Assembly (NCBI GenBank): GCA_004563715.1
Contig: SIRX01000016.1
Span: 1 to 54,393 of the forward strand
Length of the DNA: 54,393 bases
From: Actinomycetota bacterium
Lineage (GTDB): Bacteria; Actinomycetota; Rubrobacteria; Rubrobacterales; Rubrobacteraceae
Direction: 5' to 3'
Positions 50,723 through 54,393 of this stretch are shown piece after piece. A program made the translations under genes and the position numbers. The notes beneath the pieces are model-generated. The model had not been told where the DNA came from. It saw only the letters and a list, made by a program, of their open reading frames with translations, and did not search any database. How positions within the stretch are numbered: position 1 is the first letter of the stretch; the number at the start of each line of letters is the position of its first letter.

Positions 50723-51550
50723 CTAACCTCTCGTAACCGGGTTCGTGAGCGTGCCCAGCCCCTCTATCTCGACCGTTACCTCGTCGCCCTCCTTCAAAAA
50801 GACCTTCGGGTCGCGGGCCATGCCGACGCCGGGTGGCGTGCCGGTCATGATCACGTCGCCGGGCTCCAGCGTCATGCCCCGCGAGAGAAAGGAGACCAAC
50901 TCGGCCACGGTAAAGACCATCTTCGAGGTAGAGCCGTCCTGCATTACCTCGCCGTTGAGGACGCACCGGATGGAGAGGTCCTGCGGGTCCGCGATCTCGT
51001 CTTTGGTGACCAGGTACGGACCCGTGGGCGCGAAGGTGTCGAGCGACTTGCTCCTCGTCCACTGCCCGCCCTCGGAGAACTGGAGGTCTCTGGAGGACAC
51101 GTCGTTGGAGTTCATGTAGCCGAAGACGTAGTCCAGGCCCTCGCCGGGTTCCACGCCCCGCGCCCGGCGCCCGATAACCACGGCGAGCTCCGCCTCGTAG
51201 TCCACCTTCTCCGTTATCTCGGGGATGCGGATGGGTTCCCCCGGCCCGATGATGGTGTTCGGGTACTTGGCGAAGACGATGGGCTTGTCGGGGATCTCGG
51301 CCCCGGTCTCGGCGGCGTGGTCCTCGTAGTTGAGGCCGATCGCGACGATCTTGCCGGGCCGGGCTATGGGGGCGTGCAGGCGGACCTCTTCGAGCGGCAC
51401 GGCGTCGCCACCCACCGGCTGTTTCTCCGCCCCCTGCTCGATCAGGGCCAGCATGTCGCCGGTCTCGCCCGCCAGCTCGCGCACCGCGCCGTCCTCGACA
51501 AAGCCGATTCTGGAATCTCCCTCGTTCACCGAATACGTGACCAGCTTCAA
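50723..51550 (-). CDS. fumarylacetoacetate hydrolase family protein
   Basis: The 275-aa protein has an N-terminal small domain and the FAH fold: IVAIGLNYEDHAAETGAEIP, VFAKYPNTIIGPGEPIRIPE, DYEAELAVVIGRRARGVEPG (metal-binding Glu), GYMNSNDVSSRDLQFSEGGQ and VIMTGTPPGVGMARDPKVFL. Members hydrolyse acylpyruvates, act as ureidoglycolate lyases or decarboxylate oxaloacetate. TTG 51550 follows GGGGAG by 4-5 bases. It converges on the glycosidase with 6 bases between stops. Its role in the sulfonate cluster is not clear. Confidence 0.88.
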   Translation of the reverse strand: MKLVTYSVNEGDSRIGFVEDGAVRELAGETGDMLALIEQGAEKQPVGGDAVPLEEVRLHAPIARPGKIVAIGLNYEDHAAETGAEIPDKPIVFAKYPNTIIGPGEPIRIPEITEKVDYEAELAVVIGRRARGVEPGEGLDYVFGYMNSNDVSSRDLQFSEGGQWTRSKSLDTFAPTGPYLVTKDEIADPQDLSIRCVLNGEVMQDGSTSKMVFTVAELVSFLSRGMTLEPGDVIMTGTPPGVGMARDPKVFLKEGDEVTVEIEGLGTLTNPVTRG

Positions 51551-51731
51551 AGTTCTCCCCTTTCCAAAAGCCCGCTATCGGCGGAGCCAATCTTAGCAGC
51601 AACCGGGGTCCGGCAGCCTTCGAAAATACGCAATTTGGGTGATACGCTGGCCTCCGGGTCAGGCTACGATGTGCCTGTCACCCGGGCGAGTGATGAAGAG
51701 TGGTGGGAAAAGGACAAGAACGCATACAGTG

Positions 51732-52898
51732 ATGGCGAGCGGTGCGACAGGCAACCCGGAGGCCGTACAAAGTGTTGGCCTGAGCGTATGTTTGCTCGGG
51801 GGATTTCGGGTCTCGGTGGGTACGCGGCCCGTCGGGGAAGACAGGTGGCGGTTGCGAAAGGCGCGGTGCCTGATCAAGCTGCTCGCCCTGGCGCCGGGGC
51901 ACCGGCTCCACCGGGACCAAGTGACGGACCTGCTCTGGCCGGACCTGGGCCTGAAGGCCGCTACCAACAACTTGCACTACGCACTCTACACCGTCCGCCA
52001 CGCCCTGGGACCAACAACTGGCAGCCGCTTCCTGAACCTCAAGGACGAGCGGCTGACGCTCAGCCCCGACGCCCCATTGTGGGTGGACGTCGAGGCTTTC
52101 GAGGAGGCTGCCGCCACAGCCCGCAGGACGCGGAAGCCCGCAGCCTACCGGGCAGCGCTGGACCTGTACGCCGGAGAGCTGCTGCCGGAGGACCGCTACG
52201 AAGACTGGACGGCGGAGCGCCGGACCGGGCTGCACAACACCTACCTAGCCCTGCTCGAGGAGCTGGCGGCGCTGCATGAGTCCCGGGTCGAGACCATAGC
52301 GGCTATAGATGTGCTGCAGCGGCTGGTGGAACACGAGCCCACACAAGAAGAGGCGCACGCCGCTCTCATGCGCCTCTTTGCCGCCACCGGCCAACGCTAC
52401 CGGGCCCTCTGCCAGTACGAGCACCTGCGGGAAGCCCTTGCGCGCGAGCGTGGCACCGGGCCCGGCGCCGCCACCCGCCGCTTCTATGCGGAGGTAGTGT
52501 CCGGCGACGCACCGTCCACCGACACGTCGCCCATCATCCGGCGAACATCCCGGCCACCGAGTCTACCCCGACACAACCTGCCCAGCGCCCTCACCAGCTC
52601 CAGCGGGCTAGAGCATGAGGAATCAAAGTTAAAAAAGACCCTCTCTGTAACCCGCCTGCTGACGCTGACCGAATCCGGCGGAACGGACCAAACTCCCTCG
52701 GAAAACGGACTCACCCGACGTGAGTACCAGGTTGCGCTCCTCACCGCCCGCGGCCTGCCCAACCGTCAGATCGCCAGGGAACTCACGATCTCCGAGCGCA
52801 CCGTCGAGAACCACGTCGCCCACATCCTGCGCAAGCTCGGCTTCCGTTCCCGCACCCAGGTCGCCGCCTGGGTGGCGGAGCGCGAGCGCCCCTCCTGA
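51732..52898 (+). CDS. SARP/BTAD-type regulator with additional C-terminal LuxR helix-turn-helix
   Basis: This cytoplasmic regulator has about 388 aa. The N-terminal OmpR-type winged helix (LSVCLLGGFRVSVG, RKARCLIKLLALAPGHRLHR, LLWPDLGLKAATNNLHYALY) is followed by the bacterial transcriptional activation domain (residues about 105-250: LYAGELLPEDRYEDWTAERR, AIDVLQRLVEHEPTQEEAHA). After a Ser/Pro/Thr-rich linker comes a LuxR/GerE domain (LTRREYQVALLTARGLPNRQ, IARELTISERTVENHVAHIL). ATG 51732 is preferred because the N-terminal domain begins soon after; the frame is open from 51639, with ATG 51693 as alternative. It precedes the cupin and SnoaL-like genes on the same strand. Confidence 0.83.
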   Translation: MASGATGNPEAVQSVGLSVCLLGGFRVSVGTRPVGEDRWRLRKARCLIKLLALAPGHRLHRDQVTDLLWPDLGLKAATNNLHYALYTVRHALGPTTGSRFLNLKDERLTLSPDAPLWVDVEAFEEAAATARRTRKPAAYRAALDLYAGELLPEDRYEDWTAERRTGLHNTYLALLEELAALHESRVETIAAIDVLQRLVEHEPTQEEAHAALMRLFAATGQRYRALCQYEHLREALARERGTGPGAATRRFYAEVVSGDAPSTDTSPIIRRTSRPPSLPRHNLPSALTSSSGLEHEESKLKKTLSVTRLLTLTESGGTDQTPSENGLTRREYQVALLTARGLPNRQIARELTISERTVENHVAHILRKLGFRSRTQVAAWVAERERPS

Positions 52899-53025
52899 AA
52901 ACACCGGGCGATCCGCCATCCGCGAAAGATGAGTGGTTCCACCTACGCCTTGCAGTCCTCCAGCTAAGAGCCAGCTAAGAGCTCCCGGCTATCGTGAGTA
53001 CAACACCAAAGAAAGGCAGAAACAC

Positions 53026-53535
53026 ATGACGATAGAGCGCAAAGGAGCCCGACCCTACTCGCGACGGCTGGGAGGAGAGGAGAGCTACTGGACGATGGGC
53101 GTCTACCTCATGACCTGGCTAGCTGAGGGCAAGGACACCAACGGACAATTCTCGCTGGTGGAAGTGGTTGCCCGCAAGGGCACCGAGCCGCCCCCGCACA
53201 CCCACTCCCGCGAAGATGAAGCCTATTACATCCTGGAGGGAGAGATGACCTTCCAGGTCGGTGAGCAGACCATAGAGGCGGGGCCGGGAGACTACGTTTG
53301 GCTGCCACGCGGGATACAGCACGTCCCGATAGCGAAGACTCCCGAGATCCGGGTGCTGGCCGTGATCACGCCGGCGGGGCTCGAGGAGGCCTTTAAGCAA
53401 GTGAGCGAGCCAGCGCGGGCTCCCACCCTGCCGCCGCCACCCGAAGAACCACCCGACATGGAGCAGATGCGGCAGGTACTGGCCGTCTTCGAGGCGTACG
53501 GTGCTGAGTTCGCTTTACCCTCGCAGCAGGAGTAG
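53026..53535 (+). CDS. cupin domain protein
   Basis: The 169-aa single-domain cupin has motif 1 EPPPHTHSREDEAYYILEGE (His/His/Glu metal ligands) and motif 2 GPGDYVWLPRGIQHVPIAK (third His). The C-terminal 45 residues are Pro/Glu-rich then helical. ATG 53026 is preceded by AAAGG about 9 bases upstream. No signal peptide is present. The ligand is unknown; quercetinase-like and small-molecule-binding functions occur in the family. The 198 bases to the next gene hold nothing recognised. Confidence 0.85.
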   Translation: MTIERKGARPYSRRLGGEESYWTMGVYLMTWLAEGKDTNGQFSLVEVVARKGTEPPPHTHSREDEAYYILEGEMTFQVGEQTIEAGPGDYVWLPRGIQHVPIAKTPEIRVLAVITPAGLEEAFKQVSEPARAPTLPPPPEEPPDMEQMRQVLAVFEAYGAEFALPSQQE

Positions 53536-53733
53536 CAGGCCGGTACGGCCCGCCGGTTCCCGAACCTCCGTCGGAGACGAGCGGCTGGCGTGCCTAGCCC
53601 AGACCGGCGGCGCGCGGTTGGCAAAGTAAAGGAGGCGCGTAGAGACGAAAGAACTGGACCACCGATTACGAAGAGCCGCCACGGGACGACGCCCGGAGCG
53701 CAGAATGAAACAACGAGTCACAAAGGAGAGAGC

Positions 53734-54163
53734 ATGTCGGCAGAAGGCAACAAGGATGTCTCGCGTCGCCTGATCGAGGAAGTCTTCACCGGTGGCGACC
53801 TGGAGCTAGCGGACGAACTGATGACCGCCGACGCGGTCACGCACGATCCCCAGAGTCCCGAACTGCCGCGCGGTCCCGAGGGTACGAAACAGGTCGTCTC
53901 CACCTACCGCTCGGCTTTCCCGGACCTCCGCTTCACGGTCGAGGACGTATTCGGGCGAAGGGGACAGGGTCGCCCTCCGCTGGACCGCGAGCGGTACCCA
54001 CCGGGGCGACCTGCCAGACATTCCGGCCACGGGGAAGGAGTCCACGGTCTCCGGGATTACGATAGACCGCTTCGAGAACGGCCGTATAGCAGAGAGTTGG
54101 ACCAACTGGGACACGCTGGGGATGCTGCAGAACCTAGGGGTCGTCTCCACAGGAAGGGAGTAA
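53734..54163 (+). pseudogene. SnoaL-like polyketide cyclase family protein, frameshifted
   Basis: ATG 53734 follows AAAGGAGAG. The first frame encodes EGNKDVSRRLIEEVFTGGDL, ADELMTADAVTHDPQSPELP and FPDLRFTVEDVFG, the start of a SnoaL/ester-cyclase family protein. At GGG 53953-53955 one extra base shifts the frame. In the next frame the family pattern continues without loss (EGDRVALRWTASGTHRGDLP, GITIDRFENGRIAESWTNWD, LGMLQNLGVV) to TAA at 54161-54163. Removing one G restores a protein of about 142 aa. It is a recent frameshift or a sequencing error; without correction translation ends near 54172. Confidence 0.85.
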
Positions 54164-54170
54164 AACAAAC

Positions 54171-54356
54171 ATGAGGGCACTCGACTGCGAATGTGGAGGC
54201 CATCTGGAGGCCACCAGCGACGAAGAACTCTTTGAGCGGGCACGCGAACACGTAGACCGGGACCACCCGGAAATGAGTCTAACCGACGAACAGGTGGTCA
54301 ATGTCTGGAAAGTTGTGGGTTTGGTTTTCCTACGGCTTCGAGAGCGTCCATCGTGA
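54171..54356 (+). CDS. DUF1059-family small protein
   Basis: The 61-aa protein starts MRALDCECGGHLEATSDEEL and continues FERAREHVDRDHPEMSLTDE, a pattern of DUF1059: two Cys near the N-terminus (CxC), an acidic helix and a HxxxxHP motif that may bind metal. ATG 54171 lies 7 bases after the SnoaL-like stop. GGAAGGGAG upstream can serve as ribosome site. Function is unknown. The remaining 37 bases to the window end hold nothing. Confidence 0.75.
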   Translation: MRALDCECGGHLEATSDEELFERAREHVDRDHPEMSLTDEQVVNVWKVVGLVFLRLRERPS

Positions 54357-54393
54357 GGTAGCGCTTCAGCGCCCACTCTTCACTGCTCCTCAA

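Noticed and set aside
1-54393. tRNA, rRNA or CRISPR array
   Set aside because: No cloverleaf with a CCA-end context, no rRNA-like conserved blocks, and no regularly spaced repeats were noticed on either strand by reading.

Overview
This is a GC-rich bacterial chromosome segment. Genes are tightly packed, stop and start codons often overlap by four bases (ATGA or GTGA), and GTG/TTG starts are common. Isoleucine ATA codons are unusually frequent for such a GC-rich genome. Together with the gene content this suggests an actinobacterium of the Rubrobacter type; the taxon is an inference from style, not from a marker gene. No rRNA, tRNA, CRISPR array or intact mobile element was seen.

Layout. (1) 1-7600, minus strand: a cobalamin operon (btuF, cobC, an internally deleted cobT, cobS, btuC, btuD with a C-terminal extension), then 2-phosphosulfolactate phosphatase and a kinase-like phosphotransferase. 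A cobalamin riboswitch precedes it. (2) 7.6-11.3 kb: a nucleoside phosphorylase, then a scar made of a decayed transposase, an orphan C-terminal fragment and a Rieske oxygenase lacking its Rieske domain, then an aldehyde dehydrogenase. (3) 11.3-21.8 kb: an acetoacetate/3-hydroxybutyrate utilisation block (sodium symporter with small membrane partner, hydrolase, 3-hydroxybutyrate dehydrogenase, acetoacetyl-CoA synthetase, enoyl-CoA hydratase) divergent from a PucR-type regulator and followed by AtoE. (4) 22.5-32.3 kb: sulfur and oxyanion genes: Rrf2 regulator, divergent sulfate ABC transporter, TauE/SafE permease, remnants of chromate transporter and ATP sulfurylase genes, APS kinase, a second TauE/SafE permease, and molybdate ModAB behind a possible structured leader. 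(5) 32.3-40.1 kb: acyl-CoA genes (ligase, thiolase, SDR, thioesterase, crotonase, cobalamin-binding mutase subunit) plus a CocE-type hydrolase.

(6) 40.1-51.6 kb is the most interesting part: an apparent organosulfonate catabolic locus. In transcription order on the minus strand it holds SuyA, SuyB ((R)-sulfolactate sulfo-lyase), a GntR regulator, SlcC-like and ComC-like sulfolactate dehydrogenases, a Tat/lipoprotein sugar-binding protein, a fucose-isomerase-like protein and a phosphofructokinase-like protein. A YihQ-like GH31 glycosidase with an N-terminal membrane anchor is divergent from suyA. A perfect 13-bp palindrome of FadR/GntR type lies between them. The simplest reading is cleavage of a sulfoquinovoside, isomerisation and phosphorylation of the sulfosugar, and later conversion of sulfolactate to pyruvate and sulfite. 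The aldolase, sulfolactaldehyde dehydrogenase and transporter permeases are not in the window, and a key sulfonate-binding Arg of known sulfoquinovosidases appears to be Gln here, so the sulfosugar part is a hypothesis.

(7) 51.7-54.4 kb: a regulator with two DNA-binding domains (SARP-type and LuxR-type), a cupin, a frameshifted SnoaL-like gene and a DUF1059-like small protein. Gene decay recurs through the window (cobT, sat, chrA, rhodanese, Rieske oxygenase, transposase, SnoaL).
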